Positions 47,346 to 60,052 of a stretch of 64,000 nucleotides of DNA are shown in pieces. Position 1 is the first letter of the stretch; the number at the start of each line of letters is the position of its first letter. Under the pieces are notes generated by a model. It was not told the origin of the DNA and did not search any database. It saw only the letters and a list, made by a program, of their open reading frames with translations. The position numbers were made by a program, and so were the translations under genes. The stretch comes from Lamellibrachia satsuma. Lineage: Eukaryota; Annelida; Polychaeta; Sabellida; Siboglinidae. The stretch spans positions 12,343,282-12,407,281 of the forward strand of contig BSQZ01000013.1 in NCBI GenBank assembly GCA_033239005.1. Reading direction: 5' to 3'.

Positions 47346-47612
47346 AGATGTAGCCGTACGATCACCCACCACCTACGATGGGTACGAAACTCACAACATT
47401 CTACAAACACAAGCAAACAACAACAGCCGCTGCTTCAAAGTACCCCCTTCCAAGACTGACCAATATAGAGGCTCATTCTTTGTAAAAACCGTCATCGATT
47501 GGAACACCCTCGCAGATGACATGCATAGTCAACTTGCCCACACCGGCGCACATGCACACAACGCCTTTTCGTCTGCAGTTGGGAGGCAGAGGATTGCATT
47601 CAACGGCTAGCA
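47346..47612 (+). pseudogene. LINE C-terminal fragment
   Basis: About 88 codons up to TAG at 47610 read NNNSRCFKVPPSKTDQYRGS, FFVKTVIDWNTLADDM and FSSAVGRQ. The order (R-x-F-x-x-P, Y-x-x-SFF-x-x-T-x-x-WN-x-L) is that of the tail of many LINE reverse transcriptases. The upstream part is missing. Confidence 0.55.
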
Positions 47613-48528
47613 ACCTTCTTGTTTTTATTCTTTTAACTATGTTGTATAAAGTATTTTATTTGCTTTACGGACAAATGAATGTCTTCATCAAATCGTGACG
47701 GGCTTCTGTGAGGCACCGCCTTTGCGGACTATAAATGCAATTTAGACGACTTGGTAGCCACCGGGCGACGCCACTTGTATGTTGGCAGCGCTTTACTCGT
47801 TGGGGGTCTGGAACGTAATTCAAGACGCTATAATAACTCACACGTACCAACTCTTAATTGCGATTTACCAGTACATCTAACGAGTTTTCTTAAATATCAA
47901 AGTCTTACATATCATGGCGTGCCAAACATTCCTTACGGGAAGTTACGGTTTTCAACGAGACTTTTTTGTATTAACCCTTTAATCACCACTATACAATGTC
48001 GGCCCAATTAAAGGACGCGACCCACGTTTCTAAAATGGCGTGCGAATAACATTGTCAAATCAAAATACGTCCCACGAATGTCTTAGCTACGTCGAAGCCT
48101 CGCGACATCCAATCAATATATGCATATGCAATGTTACAGTTTGCGATGAAGCTCTTTTGAGCATGCGCGGCGCATAGCTAATCTTACGGGTTCGTTTGGC
48201 ACATATGAATAACTGTTGATAAAAGCGCGTTTGGCTGATTACTTCATAAACATCGGGGATGCTATAGTATCACCATAAAATAATATCCATCTTAAAACAA
48301 TATGTCGTGTCTCAGAAAATGAAGGTTCACTGTTCATCATTAGGAGGCCTACTTTTTGAGGTAAGGATATTTATCACGGTTTATTTGTGGGTTAATATTT
48401 AAGAATCTGACTTAAATTAGACATACACTGGACACAAATCACCACTTATTTGTCATTGACAGTCTTAATGCATTTTCCTGCGACTAAAAACCGGTGAATT
48501 TACCCAAAAAACGTGTAACTCTTTTCAT

Positions 48529-48530
<2 letters not shown>
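47613..48530. other. Intergenic DNA, nothing recognised
   Basis: Short open stretches only, with no domain or splice-site support. Confidence 0.4.
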
Positions 48531-48559
<29 letters not shown>

Positions 48560-48561
48560 CC
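48531..48561. repeat. (ACGC)n microsatellite
   Basis: Eight GCAC units. Confidence 0.95.
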
Positions 48562-49032
48562 AGTGCTCGCGCGAACGGATAATGTATAATTCATCGAACG
48601 GGTGGAAGAAAACTTTTCAAAAGGAACTGGTAGATTTAAGTTGGAATGCTCGGAATCGCTTCAGCACTTTAGCCTCAGCTACATACAAGCGTTATTGATC
48701 GATGTAAAGTTGTAAACAATCGATGCCCTGCGTGTACTTATTTGATACGGAATCACCGACTGTCATAACATAAATCTGCAGCTACTGCTAAGTCAGCGCT
48801 TCAAAGTCTGTCAACTTGTTTATCATCTATGTCGCTTAACGCAGAGTTGGTTTTATTACCGCCTGAGAGCATCTTTGCGGCCTGACATAATCCATTGGGA
48901 AATTCGCTACCTGCGTGATCCATTTGCGGTCATTGAGACAGCATTTATTGACGATATATTATCCATTTGCCACCGCCTTTGACGTGGCTTTGGTCGACCT
49001 ATGACATCACGGTAACGACCACACGACACGAG

Positions 49033-49033
<1 letters not shown>

Positions 49034-49103
<70 letters not shown>

Positions 49104-49160
49104 GGGGGGGTGTGGGTGTGGGTGTGTGTAGGTGTGGGTGTGTGTGTGTGTGGGGGGGGT
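49034..49160. repeat. (GT)n with poly-G interruptions
   Basis: About 33 GT units, G-runs of up to ten and seven bases, and GTGGGTGT variants. Confidence 0.97.
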
Positions 49161-49295
49161 ACAAATTTCCGTCCACTTAATATCTACCCTCCCCCCGCCC
49201 CAGTAGTCCATAGTGACCCCAGCAGGAGAGCGGTGAATGGGTCAAGGCGAGAAAGTAGAGGAAGCGGGCGTTGTGTTGTAAAACTTGTATGCGGT

Positions 49296-49680
<385 letters not shown>

Positions 49681-50897
49681 TTATTTCGTAATGACATCAC
49701 AGCTCCCATCTCTGTGGAGTCGTATTATTTAGATTTAAATGTAGCGCACCACTGGATTCGATCTCCGTTTATACTGACGCTAATTGTTCTGATTTGACAT
49801 TGTGTCATTTGTCTTATTGTATTGTATCGAGTCTTCAGCGCCATGTTGAATTGCATGTTGACGACCACGCACTGTAACACCTTTATAGTGGACACTTCAC
49901 AATAACACATTTCAAGTTCCACTTACACGATTATTCTTAATGACATACCACACTGACAGTCATCACTGATAATTACATAATTATCCGGATTAACTCTACT
50001 AATCGACATGGTTGGCTCAGAGGTACACAACTGCACAGAAACACAAAGCCGTGCCAGTGGTTCCAGACAGGGCTCGGCTAGTGTAGCTCCTATCTGACAG
50101 TGGCGCCCAACAGCGTCTGACAATGACACCACAATGAATTCCTCAAGGTGGCGACACATATAACACATCACGTGACTAGCATCCAAACCAATTAAAACTC
50201 CATCCTCAACTGATTTAGCCTATCGCAAATCCGGTTCGTTGATGTCACAATATATATTTTATGAATTGGCTATGTAACAGCCGCAATCGATTTAATGAAA
50301 AATTACAATTTTTCAAATCATCGAAACAATTGACTTTAGTTGTCAGTTGTGGTAAGGCTCGAAATATTGGATATCTAAAATGTTAAACAATGCGCGGGTC
50401 AATGCCGATCATGGGCATGACTTCCATCCTCTCGCCGATCACATGACAAAGTTACGAAATTTCACCAAGAGTTTTCAGCGTTTCCATTTTCACTTTATTT
50501 AATGTATGATCAAACATTAAGTAACTTAATAGTTTGTATGATGAGCTCACAAAAACGACATACAAAAGTTGCACAAACGAGCTAGTGGATACTGGGTAGT
50601 TTTGATTTTTCGTAAAATAAATTTGAAATGAGACTAGCAAAAATCGATTTGAGGACGGACCTTTAATTAAAGAAGACTTCAAAGAGTCAACGACTGTCCC
50701 TGGTTCATGGAAGGATGGTACGGCTAATCATGCTTCCAGAGTTACCAAGTCTCGCGCATTTGGCGTGGGACTCACGCATTTGACTTCCGTCTCACGCTCT
50801 CACGCAACTAACTGTAAATCTCAAGCATATTGGTAAATCTCACACATATTGGTAAATATCACTCATATTGGCCGTTTCAATAAATAATAACACAAAT

Positions 50898-51211
50898 TTA
50901 TACGCTAACTTCCATGCACGCGTTCATGTAGGCATTATTCCCATGCATGTGCTGATAGCCCAGAGTGTCCAGGGGATCCTCGAGGTTATTCTTATCGTCG
51001 GTGACGTCGCGCGAGCTGTTTGACGATGCTCCCCAGCCAAAGAGTGGTTGTGGTATGGGTTGGCTCGTGTTACGGGCGCTAGACCCGCGCCTCGTTGGTT
51101 TGGTTGGCTCGTGTTACGGGCGTTAGACCCGCGCCTCGTTGGTTTAGCCGCGTAAAGTCGTCTGTGTCTGATATGTGCACTTTTTATAGGTAAACCATTC
51201 TGTCGTATCAC
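50898..51211 (-). pseudogene. Candidate C-terminal exon of an unknown protein, broken by a 44-bp duplication
   Basis: On the minus strand the final ~65 codons to TAA (50900-50898) read PIPQPLFGWGASSNSSRDVT, DDKNNLEDPLDTLGYQHMHG and NNAYMNACMEVSV, with GC-rich third positions unlike the neighbouring DNA. Upstream, LYAAKPTRRGSNARNTSQP is in another frame because a 44-bp segment (core AACCAACGAGGCGCGGGTCT) is present twice at 51055-51145. An acceptor-like ATACGACAG lies at ~51205. It could be a live last exon using the second copy, or a pseudogene. Family not recognised. Confidence 0.4.
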
Positions 51212-51229
51212 TGATGTCTTTGACTATCC

Positions 51230-51233
<4 letters not shown>

Positions 51234-51290
<57 letters not shown>
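51234..51290. repeat. (AAT)n microsatellite
   Basis: About 18 TAA units. Confidence 0.97.
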
Positions 51291-51292
<2 letters not shown>

Positions 51293-51901
51293 GTACTATT
51301 TAAGTACAATTGTACATATTCTGAATTGAAGTAAACCGCTACAGCATACGTAAATGAAATATTCAATTAATAAATACTTTCCAATGTATATGAAAGTGCT
51401 GTCCTCGGTGGAAATGTGATCACTAGAAGTGCTGCCACGCGGTGTCCTGTTAGGAAACTAGACACCCCTTGTTGACATTTCAGAGTCTGGATCCGGCCAC
51501 GAATTCACGCATGTCTCGCGACACAACTGGGCAGCTCTGTGCTTCGGAGGAATTCCCCAACGGCCACCTTGTTTTAGGTCAGATTCTGTACCACAACCAC
51601 GATACCATCCAGCCAATACACAACTAGGCTGTTGGAAATGGTTTTCTTCGAGTCCAAGTGCAACGGTAAATCATCAGCATGCACTCCCAAGTCAAATCTA
51701 AAGTTTTTGTCCATACCAATTAAGGAGTCACAAAGCTTTAGATGCAAATCTAAAGTCTTTGCCGTACCAATAACAAGTGATACGAGGTAGGTTATACAGG
51801 TCGGCCTCAGCCCTGAGGCTACGTGTCTGTGTCACTCGTAGTCATACGACTGTCTGCAAACCAGCTTAGGTCGAATTTTTTTATCGGTTAGATCCCGATT
51901 A

Positions 51902-51945
<44 letters not shown>

Positions 51946-52149
51946 CGTACGCATTAATTAGTTCAAATCCTTGTTCAAGTCTCGTCCTAAGTCCAAAATG
52001 CTCAAGTTAAGTCAAAAGACATGTAAGACTCGAGTCATATTTGAGGACTAGAATCTTCCAGCTCGGCTACACCGACATGAAATGTAGACCGGGGTGACCA
52101 TTTTTGTGATCGCGGATAAATTGACCAATGACGGTATATGAAACTCTAT
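51291..52149. other. Intergenic DNA with an (ACGC)n tract
   Basis: A 45-bp (ACGC)n lies at 51901-51950. A segment around TAAAGTCTTTG is present twice (51699 and 51750). No gene recognised. Confidence 0.5.
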
Positions 52150-52365
52150 AACAAACATATGCCCTCCCTCTTTCCCCTCCCACTTTTCCTCCATCTTTCC
52201 ACTCCGTCTCCCACTCTGTCATCTCCCTCTTTCCCCTCCTAATTTCCCCTCCCTCTTTTCCCCTCGCCCCTCCCTCTTTCTCTTCCCTATTTCCCCTCCT
52301 TCTTTCTCCTTCTCTCGTCCCCTCCTCCCCACCCGTCCTTCCCACCCCTCCCCCCTCGCCCATGC
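52150..52365. repeat. Pyrimidine-rich tract (~215 bp)
   Basis: More than 90% C and T on the plus strand (CCCTCCCTCTTTCCCCTCCC type), a polypurine/polypyrimidine mirror-like stretch. Confidence 0.9.
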
Positions 52366-52557
52366 TTCTTTACAAACATGTCGTTGACTGCAAAGCCAAG
52401 AATCTTGCTTTTCCCTAGTCGGGTTTGTTTCACCGTGATCGATTAATCCATGAAGCCACTTGAGCCGTCATACGAACTAGGTTGTAACTATAATTTATTA
52501 GTTGCACCGGGGCTAGTGTGTTTTAGGTTAGACGTACATAGATAGTAATCGTCGAGT

Positions 52558-52742
52558 TTTCAAAGGAGATCATCAATCCGTGAGCGAACGATGAACTTTT
52601 TCATCTGATCAATCATACTGCCTCCTCCGCTTGGCACTGGACGAGTAATTAAGTCAAATGACCTGATGTCAAGCTGACCCTTGGTAAATATTTTAATTGG
52701 AAAAGTACGTTGAATTATCTCACAGAAATCGTTGTAGCGCAC
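52558..52742 (-). other. Unrecognised 60-codon open frame
   Basis: The minus strand reads RYNDFCEIIQRTFPIKIFTK, GQLDIRSFDLITRPVPSGGG and SMIDQMKKFIVRSRIDDLL before TGA. Composition looks protein-like, but there is no ATG, no clear acceptor and no family I can name. It could be a remnant of a mobile element or the last exon of a gene. Confidence 0.25.
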
Positions 52743-55008
52743 ACGGCTTCATCATCCACTAGACGTAACGTCGAGTTGACGTCAGTTGATGTCAGGTTGT
52801 TAACGTAGTTGGTTCGCAGTATTTGTTACCTAGAATGTCATGTTTTTGATCGCTAGACGGCGTCCGTGCATAAACGCAATGCATCGCGGGATCCATTGTC
52901 GACGGAAGTACAAGATGTACTTCAAATTAAAGACTCAGCAAGAATTAGTTTCAGCAAAGAATGTAGCGTACCAACAATAACGCCTTTTGATAGAAAGAAA
53001 GAAACCAAAAGAAAGCACAACGCTAGCATCGGAGCGCAAAAATACTTCAACAAATTCGAACACAATTGACCATGCGTTGGCACAGATAAGCGATTGTTTC
53101 ACAGCACGGCAAGATGTTCGCTCGAATTACGTGTTGTACTTCCATCGAAAATGTCGCGTGATTTCACCTTTATGTTAACTGTTATATTATGCACCAGAGG
53201 CGCCACTGGTTATTCCGGGTAGACTCTGTTCCGAGAAGTTGTGATGGGACCACGGTGCTGATCTGTGTAGTTCGAGGAGAGGGAACGAAGCTATCTCTGT
53301 CTGATGGATTACGGTACGATACTAAAGCAACAACATCGACGTAGTGACACAATATATGCGTCCTGGTTGACGTGTATGCACTTTCAAAATTGGTATCCCT
53401 GGGAAAATCAATAGCATGTTGTACCCAGAGAAACAACTTTCTCTTTAGTGATTACACGGGAGGTTGGAGAGGAAACTGCTCGTGGGCGACGCGGTGATGA
53501 CAAAAACAGACAAGACGGTTGTCAAAGAAATGTTGCGACGGTGTGCTTGCGGGAGATTAAAGCAAATTAAAATGTCACAGCGTTTGGACTAAGTGATGGG
53601 CTCTGGTTAGGGCGAGTCCATTCTTTTGCATGTTGGCTCTAGAGATGCAGGCGGGCAAACAACACCAGCAAGGTCGGTTTATTCAATGATTTAGTCGAGT
53701 TGCCCAGCGTTGCACGGGACAAAAAGGCAACCACTGCTTATGACTCCTTGCATTAACCAGTTAAATTTTGGTACTGCAGTGCCAATAGCACTGACATTTT
53801 CGAACCACAAAAATCGCGCACAACAGCCGGTTTCACGAAGCGTTCGGTGGACTTGGGGATTTCAAATATTAAAAAATTACGAACCACCATCATGCTCCCC
53901 CGGTCATACCTACGAAAAAAAATAGCTCCAGTGAAACTGACGAAAATACGAAGGAACAGACAGACAGACATACAGAGAAACAAAAGACAGACAGACAACA
54001 TAGTCACAAACTACTTTATATTAAAGATGTGAGACATGGGGAAGACCTACAACCATTTTTGGAGTAGGGCCATGTATGCGCTTGTGCAAGAGGGAAGGAG
54101 GGATTTGGTTCATGAGTGTGTGAGATTTAAAGGTGCCTCGTCAATTCGACTTTTCAATCTCGTTTCAGAAACACTTCGCGAAAATTCAGAAACATTTCGC
54201 GAAAATTCGAACCGACCCACCATGACAAAAAAAGGAAAATGTGGCCCGGCTCTACATACAATAATATTATCAAAAGGCTTTTCACGCAACTCCACATATT
54301 ACTTAAACTATTCACGTACGACGTATACATGAACGTCAGCAAATCCGATTTGCGATGGGCTAAGTTAAGTGAGGAGGGGGTTTTAAAGGTAGAACCGTTG
54401 AATGTAAAAGCAAGTTCTCATATAACGTGGTATGAGGGTGTCATGATTTTGGGGTTTGAGAATTTTAACATGTTTTGACCGGTGATTTAGAAATGGATAT
54501 ATACTGTATGCATATCCGGGTGACTAGTATTTTTGCGAAAGTATTTACCTTGGTAGTAATAGCATGGCCAGTCAGGGGTTACACAATACTGTAAAGGCAG
54601 GCAAAGTTGACTTGAGGTTTGAATTGCAGGGTTACCTGTTCGGAACTGTGCATTCGGGTAGGTGGGTAGGATTTAGGGTTAAAAGTGTTTAATTTTAAGG
54701 CGACTCAAGGGGTTATATATGCATGCATATTGGTTTCGGTGTAACTATATTTGGAATAATTTCAAAGCATATGGGAAGGATGCAAAAATGGGTGGTTCGA
54801 TACATTGATTGATTGTCTTACCCGAAGGACGGGTTAATTGGGTGAGGTGGCCGTTATTGGGTGTGGAGGTCACCTGTTGGAGATATAGGAGGTTTTGTCC
54901 GCGGTCAGGACTAGTAAAGGGGAGAATCGAGACAGTTCTGAGAGAACGGAGATGGTGCTCTAGTCAATCCGACTGTCAGTTTATGCGGTGTCCGCATTCG
55001 AAGTAACA
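52743..55008. other. Intergenic DNA, nothing firmly recognised
   Basis: A plus-strand frame at 52866-53069 and its frameshifted continuation to 53178 look weakly protein-like (DPLSTEVQDVLQIKDSARIS). No domain and no splice support. Confidence 0.35.
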
Positions 55009-55270
55009 ATAGCTAACCAGTAACGAGAGCTAACCAGTAACGTGAGCTAACCAGTAACGAGAGCTAACCAGTAACGTGAGCTAACCAGTAACGTGAGCTA
55101 ACCAGTAACGTGAGCCAGCCAGTAACGTGAGCCAGCCAGTAACGAGAGCTAACCAGTAACGAGAGCTAACCAGTAACGTGAGCTAACCAGTAACGTGAGA
55201 TAACCAGTAACGAGAGCTAACTAGTAACGTGAGTTAACTAGTAACGTGAGCTAACCAGTAACGTGAGCCA
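55009..55270. repeat. 17-bp array, about 15 copies
   Basis: Unit GCTAACCAGTAACGTGA with CGAGA and CAGCC variants. Confidence 0.97.
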
Positions 55271-56540
55271 GCCAATGAGGCCTGCATATTTGTTGTGACG
55301 GTTGTTGAATGAGATACCTCAGATAGTCGCTGAAGGTATGTAAATGTTATACACTGCTTAAATGTATGTATGTGATAATTTGGTAATAATCGATGTTTTA
55401 GATAGGGTATTATGTCGGGGAGTGGGTCTGACATGGTAGAAGGGCGTGGCTGATCTGTAATGGTACTTGATTATTTGTGACTATACCGATGTTACGTTTG
55501 GTATTCACGATAGCGAATCACTGCACGTATATTATTTAATTGGGTAATGGTATTTTTGAGTGTGTATGTAGTGAAGGGTATTCGCTCGGATATACTGTTC
55601 CGAGAATATATACATATATATTCTTTATGGATACATTAGTTTCAAAACCATGTATTATATTTGTGGTATCAGTTTAGTCCATCAAGTAATTATAGTTATA
55701 CTTAGTGTGTTATCGACATTCCTTGTAGTGTCGGGTCCCTGGGAAGGGCGGGTCCCTGGGAAGAGAGAGCAGCCAGGCAATTCCAATGCTGAGGTCGATG
55801 GGTGTCATATTACGGGCGCAGATGTGTTGTCTGCATAAGAGCCTGGTTTCCCGTGAGGATAAAAGATTCGTTACACGAGCGACGAGAGCTAGTCGTCCCG
55901 TGAGGGGAGTCAACTGTATGAATCCATTATCGTTATACATGTCGACATAGGGTTTATTTAACCCGGACCGTATATTAGTTCCTCTGTATTACGATAATGG
56001 TGTGACCAATACCGTTTCAAAGGGTAACATTACCAATGTATATTCACTATGTTTGAATGACATTGATGATCATTAGTTTGAATATTTGAAGGGTACTCAC
56101 GATTGTGGATAATGATCCGAATATCTTTGAAGTACTGTAGATTGTGGCTGACGAACCCTATATTTTGTAAGGTAGAATTATTTTAAATAGCGATTCTTTG
56201 TTAATAACTTTAAATACTTCGAAAGAAAATACGGGTAGGGTTCTTACTGTATTCATGTATATTATTTAGTACCTTCTCTTATTAATAAACTATGAGAAAG
56301 TCACTGTTTTTTGTTTTTGATATCCCTCTGATACATCGTACACTACCCTGAATCCTAATACAAGTTCAGCTTCACCTGGCGTTCTTGACACCAGGACCGC
56401 TTAGATGTCTCCCCCTGGAACACCTGACAATTCCAACAACTCGACTTTTATGGAAAGTATTCAGTTATTGCGAGAAGACTACTCGTACACATATCCACCG
56501 ATGTATATGGCATGGTACTCATTTCGACAGATAAGTGAAC
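55271..56540. other. Intergenic DNA, nothing recognised
   Basis: AT-rich with scattered stops. A short GTCCCTGGGAAG duplication lies near 55735-55765. Confidence 0.4.
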
Positions 56541-56652
56541 TGGAGTAACGTTGTATGAACGAAATCCCCCCTGCTTCGAAACAGCAGCAAGTGGAATTGT
56601 CTTCTTGATTAAGAGTCCGACTTTCTAGCCACCATGACACTGTCCCCAGTAA
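56541..56652 (-). mobile_element. tRNA-derived SINE fragment
   Basis: On the minus strand: GGACAGTGTCATGGTGGCTA then GAAAGTCGGACTC (A-box-like TGGCTAGAAAG), CTTGCTGCTGTTTCGAAG and TTTCGTTCATACAAC. Same order as the head and core of the SINEs at 13.8 and 18.2 kb. The B-box is eroded. Confidence 0.5.
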
Positions 56653-57054
56653 TAGATGAGAGTTGTTTATTATCGTGTCAGCAAAGCCGCAGTAGTTGTG
56701 AAACAGTGTGTTCTTAGAGAGTTGAGTGGCAGCATCAATTATTTAAACTTACTGTGCAGAAGATTATTAGATTGTTATCCGTGAGCGGACAAAAGGTCAG
56801 TGACACAGTAAGGTCGTTAAGCGGACGTTTGAAAAATATTTTGCATCAGGATTATGGATCAACATAGAATTGAATGTTTTGTGGAGAATATGGCTTCCCA
56901 TATAATAGGTATTAATGAAATTCGGCTAACAAAGACGTAACAATGATTTGATACTGAAATTGTATTATATGCTTGTGAAGGTAGAAGAGAAGGTGGGAGG
57001 TGGGGAAGTAACTGTTTATATTTTATTATCGAAGAATGGCGTACACCATAACAT

Positions 57055-57058
<4 letters not shown>

Positions 57059-57116
<58 letters not shown>

Positions 57117-57130
57117 AGGGAGGGAGGGAT
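57059..57130. repeat. (GA)n and (GGGA)n microsatellite
   Basis: About 25 GA units followed by five GGGA-like units. Confidence 0.97.
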
Positions 57131-57335
57131 CATTGTTACTCTCCTATTTATCCCTGAAGTCTGGGGTGAGGCTGGCATCGGTACTGTTCGTCGATTTTTC
57201 TATTCCTTCTCAACCGTGTCATTATGGAGTCTAGTAGTTAGATCTAAAGATGATGAAGACCAACTGCAACGTACAATTAAAAATCGTGAACATGGAGGAC
57301 CAAACATTTTGACAGAGAAGTGAATCCAGGAAAGA

Positions 57336-57850
57336 AATACACGAAATGGACGGACGTAGGAATAACAAATATACGAAATGGACGGACGTAGGAATAACAA
57401 ATATACGAAATGGACGGACGTAGGAATAACAAATATACGAAATGGACGGACGTAGGAATAACAAATATACGAAATGGACGGACGTAGGAATAACAAATAC
57501 ACGAAATGGACGGACGTAGGAATAACAAATATACGAAATGGACGGACGTAGGAATAACAAATACACGAAATGGACGGACGTAGGAATAACAAATATACGA
57601 AATGGACGGACGTAGGAATAACAAATATACGAAATGGACGGACGTAGGAATAACAAATATACGAAATGGACGGACGTAGGAATAACAAATACACGAAATG
57701 GACGGACGTAGGAATAACAAATATACGAAATGGACGGACGTAGGAATAACAAATATACGAAATGGACGGACGTAGGAATAACAAATATACGAAATGGACG
57801 GACGTAGGAATAACAAATACACGAAATGGACGGACGTAGGAATAACAAAT
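57336..57850. repeat. 32-bp array, 16 copies
   Basis: Unit ACGAAATGGACGGACGTAGG then AATAACAAATAT. Units 1, 6, 8, 12 and 16 carry ACAC in place of ATAC at the junction. None of the three minus-strand frames contains a stop in the 32-bp unit, so three overlapping frames of ~190-240 codons appear. They are not genes. Confidence 0.97.
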
Positions 57851-58129
57851 TGAAGAACAACACGGCGATGTTGATTGAAAAAGAAGCTGAACGGAAATGT
57901 CGTGGAATTAGTAATGGTATAACTATCAGAATATATAGATGTGTTAGTGACAGAACACACAAAATGCTACATTTCTCAAATAAGCAAATTATTAATAGAT
58001 TAGAAGGTTATATCGATTTCACCATCGCGCCTTATCTGACTTCAGCAGAAACCTATAAACCGCTACGTATTTACACAAAAACAAAGCGACCATTGTAATC
58101 CAGACAATGCCAGCATGGCTGTATTGCTC

Positions 58130-58470
58130 TTAAAATCGCCGAAGCCAGTCACGTGACCAACTTGTGACGCCATCCGTATGGAAACTTTCGGTGGTCGTCT
58201 GCGGTGGTGTCGCGTGTAATGTTTGCCGCGCTGTCGACCGACCTCCATCGATTGCTGCTGTCGTTGGCGACACGACTGACGCCACATCAGCCGGATTAGC
58301 CGTGCAGTAGGCATCACGCACTCGATCGTCACCGCAGGGGCTTGCGGTAAACGTGGCCGATCGCCGGCCGAGAATGCGCGCGTCGCGTAGTCGTGGGTGA
58401 ATACAGAAGCGACGAGTGTCCATCGACGTACAGTGACCGCGCGAGGACGACACCGGAAAAACATGGCATT
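58130..58470. other. CpG-rich segment
   Basis: High density of CG (CGCGCGTCGCGTAGTCGTGG-like) in an otherwise CG-poor region. It could be a promoter-proximal island of the plus-strand exon candidate at 59.65 kb. No exon was identified inside. Confidence 0.4.
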
Positions 58471-58482
58471 TACAGTAGGTTA

Positions 58483-58483
58483 G

Positions 58484-58514
<31 letters not shown>

Positions 58515-58765
58515 TGAGTGAGTGAGTGAGTGAGTGAGTGGGTGGGTGGGTGGGTGGGTGGGTGAGTGAGTGAGTGAGTGAGTGAGTTAGTGAGTGAGTG
58601 AGTGAGTGAGTGAGTGAGTGAGTGAGTGAGTGAGTGAGTGAGTGAGTGTGTGAGTGTGTGAGTGTGTGAGTGTGTGTGTGAGTGAGTGAGTGAGTGAGTG
58701 AGTGAGTGAGTGAGTGAGTGAGTGAGTGAGTGAGTGAGTGAGTGAGTGAGTGAGTGAGTGTGTGC
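58483..58765. repeat. (GTGC)(GTGA)(GTGG)n microsatellite block
   Basis: About 280 bp of tetranucleotides dominated by GTGA, starting with GTGC and interrupted by GTGG and GTGT runs. Confidence 0.97.
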
Positions 58766-58799
58766 GTCGTATGTGTGCTGTCGAGCGCGCAAGCGCGTG

Positions 58800-59590
58800 A
58801 TGCATGACGCTGTTACAATGTAAATGATATCACGGTACTCTAATGGCCTTTGTGTACTCGTCGTTAATAAGCTTAATGGGCCAATAACGGACTTGCACCG
58901 TAATAACGTTTCTTAAAATCGCGATAAATCAACTCCAGCGGATAAATATTTAGTGTTTATTGCCAGGTGATTGTTGTGTGATGGATTAGCTAAAATAGTT
59001 TCACATTAGGATTGCCTGACAAATAACATTTCCTCAGCATGAATACTAACTGAGCGAACCCGCATCCTGCTTTCCCGTTGTCTCGATTGGCGTACTTGCA
59101 GCATTCCCTGCCAGTTTCCAAACAGTAGACTATCATTAAAATAAATATATTACCACTGACAATGTAGTCTGCACGTGAGCTGTACTATATACAATAATGT
59201 GTATAAAACGAGAACCCATATGAATGTTTCTCACAATGTTTCTCTGTATGTTTTAGTCACAATTTCGCAGCTAGATGTTTCATGTTTAACTATCACATGT
59301 ATTCTTGTATGAGGACAGTCAATAAATAACCAAAATCTATTCTGAATCGTGTGGCGGTGTTTCGCTCAATCTAACCAAATAAAATTAATACCCTTAGTGG
59401 TTTAGGATTGAAAATTACCATAGAAATCTAAATCCAGGACGCACACATTTCCTTGCCCCGAGATCAGCTGACCTGGAACGGACATTGCTTCGCCTGATAT
59501 CTCAACTGTAAGTCTAAACATTCATCTAGCCGTCTGTCATCTGTTTCCAGCACAGAAGACGATCGCATCGACAGCCAGCGACCTAATTAC
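58800..59590. other. Intergenic DNA, nothing recognised
   Basis: AT-rich, with no exon or element that I can support. Confidence 0.4.
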
Positions 59591-59651
59591 TGAAAGTGGT
59601 ACGAGGCCGCGGAAGTAAGACAATAGCAAGTGCCAATTTCCGCTGTCCGGC

Positions 59652-59990
59652 AGCCACCGGTCAGCGCCAGCAGTGGACAACAGCCGGGCAGTGGACAGCA
59701 GACAGAGAGCACGACGCACGTGAACTGGATTACTCGCCTCGAAGGGGCACGCGTCGGACAACTGCAGCAACTTCTGGGCGGACAGGAGACGGCGATGCAT
59801 TGCCGCATGGATAAACTACGCCAGAGGCTCCACCTGTCGCACGCCAAGACGACGGGTGCCATGGGAAGCAGCCTGGACGCCCTGGTGAGGGAGAGCATGT
59901 ACGTCGTGTGGCCGGTCGCCGAGTTCCCCGACGACGGAGCAGTCGGGCCCGGCGACTGCAGTCGACTCGACGGTGACGAAGAAGACAGGT
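59652..59990 (+). CDS. Candidate exon of an unknown plus-strand gene
   Basis: A frame open for ~113 codons with strongly GC-ending codons. It begins after an acceptor-like TTTCCGCTGTCCGGCAG and ends at a donor-like GACAG|GTAGGA just before an in-frame TAG. The product has a Gln/Ser-rich start, then WITRLEGARVGQLQQLLGGQ, CRMDKLRQRLHLSHAKTTGA and MYVVWPVAEFPDDGAVG, and an acidic end (DGDEED). The middle looks helical. Family unknown, and no partner exon was found to 64000. Confidence 0.45.
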
Positions 59991-60052
59991 AGGACCAGAT
60001 CCGTGTCGTTGTTCGTCGTATCTTCTGCGCTCACTTGTTTATACAGAGAGAC

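Noticed and set aside
49923..50186. 87-codon minus-strand frame with Cys residues (CQCGMSLRIIV)
   Set aside because: Codon composition is mixed and there is no acceptor or known domain. Not enough support.
57200..57962. Three overlapping minus-strand frames of 190-240 codons
   Set aside because: Products of the 32-bp array read in rotating frames.
58130..58805. Minus-strand frames with LTHS repeats
   Set aside because: Translation of the (GTGA)n block. The part outside it is CpG-rich but has no recognisable domain.
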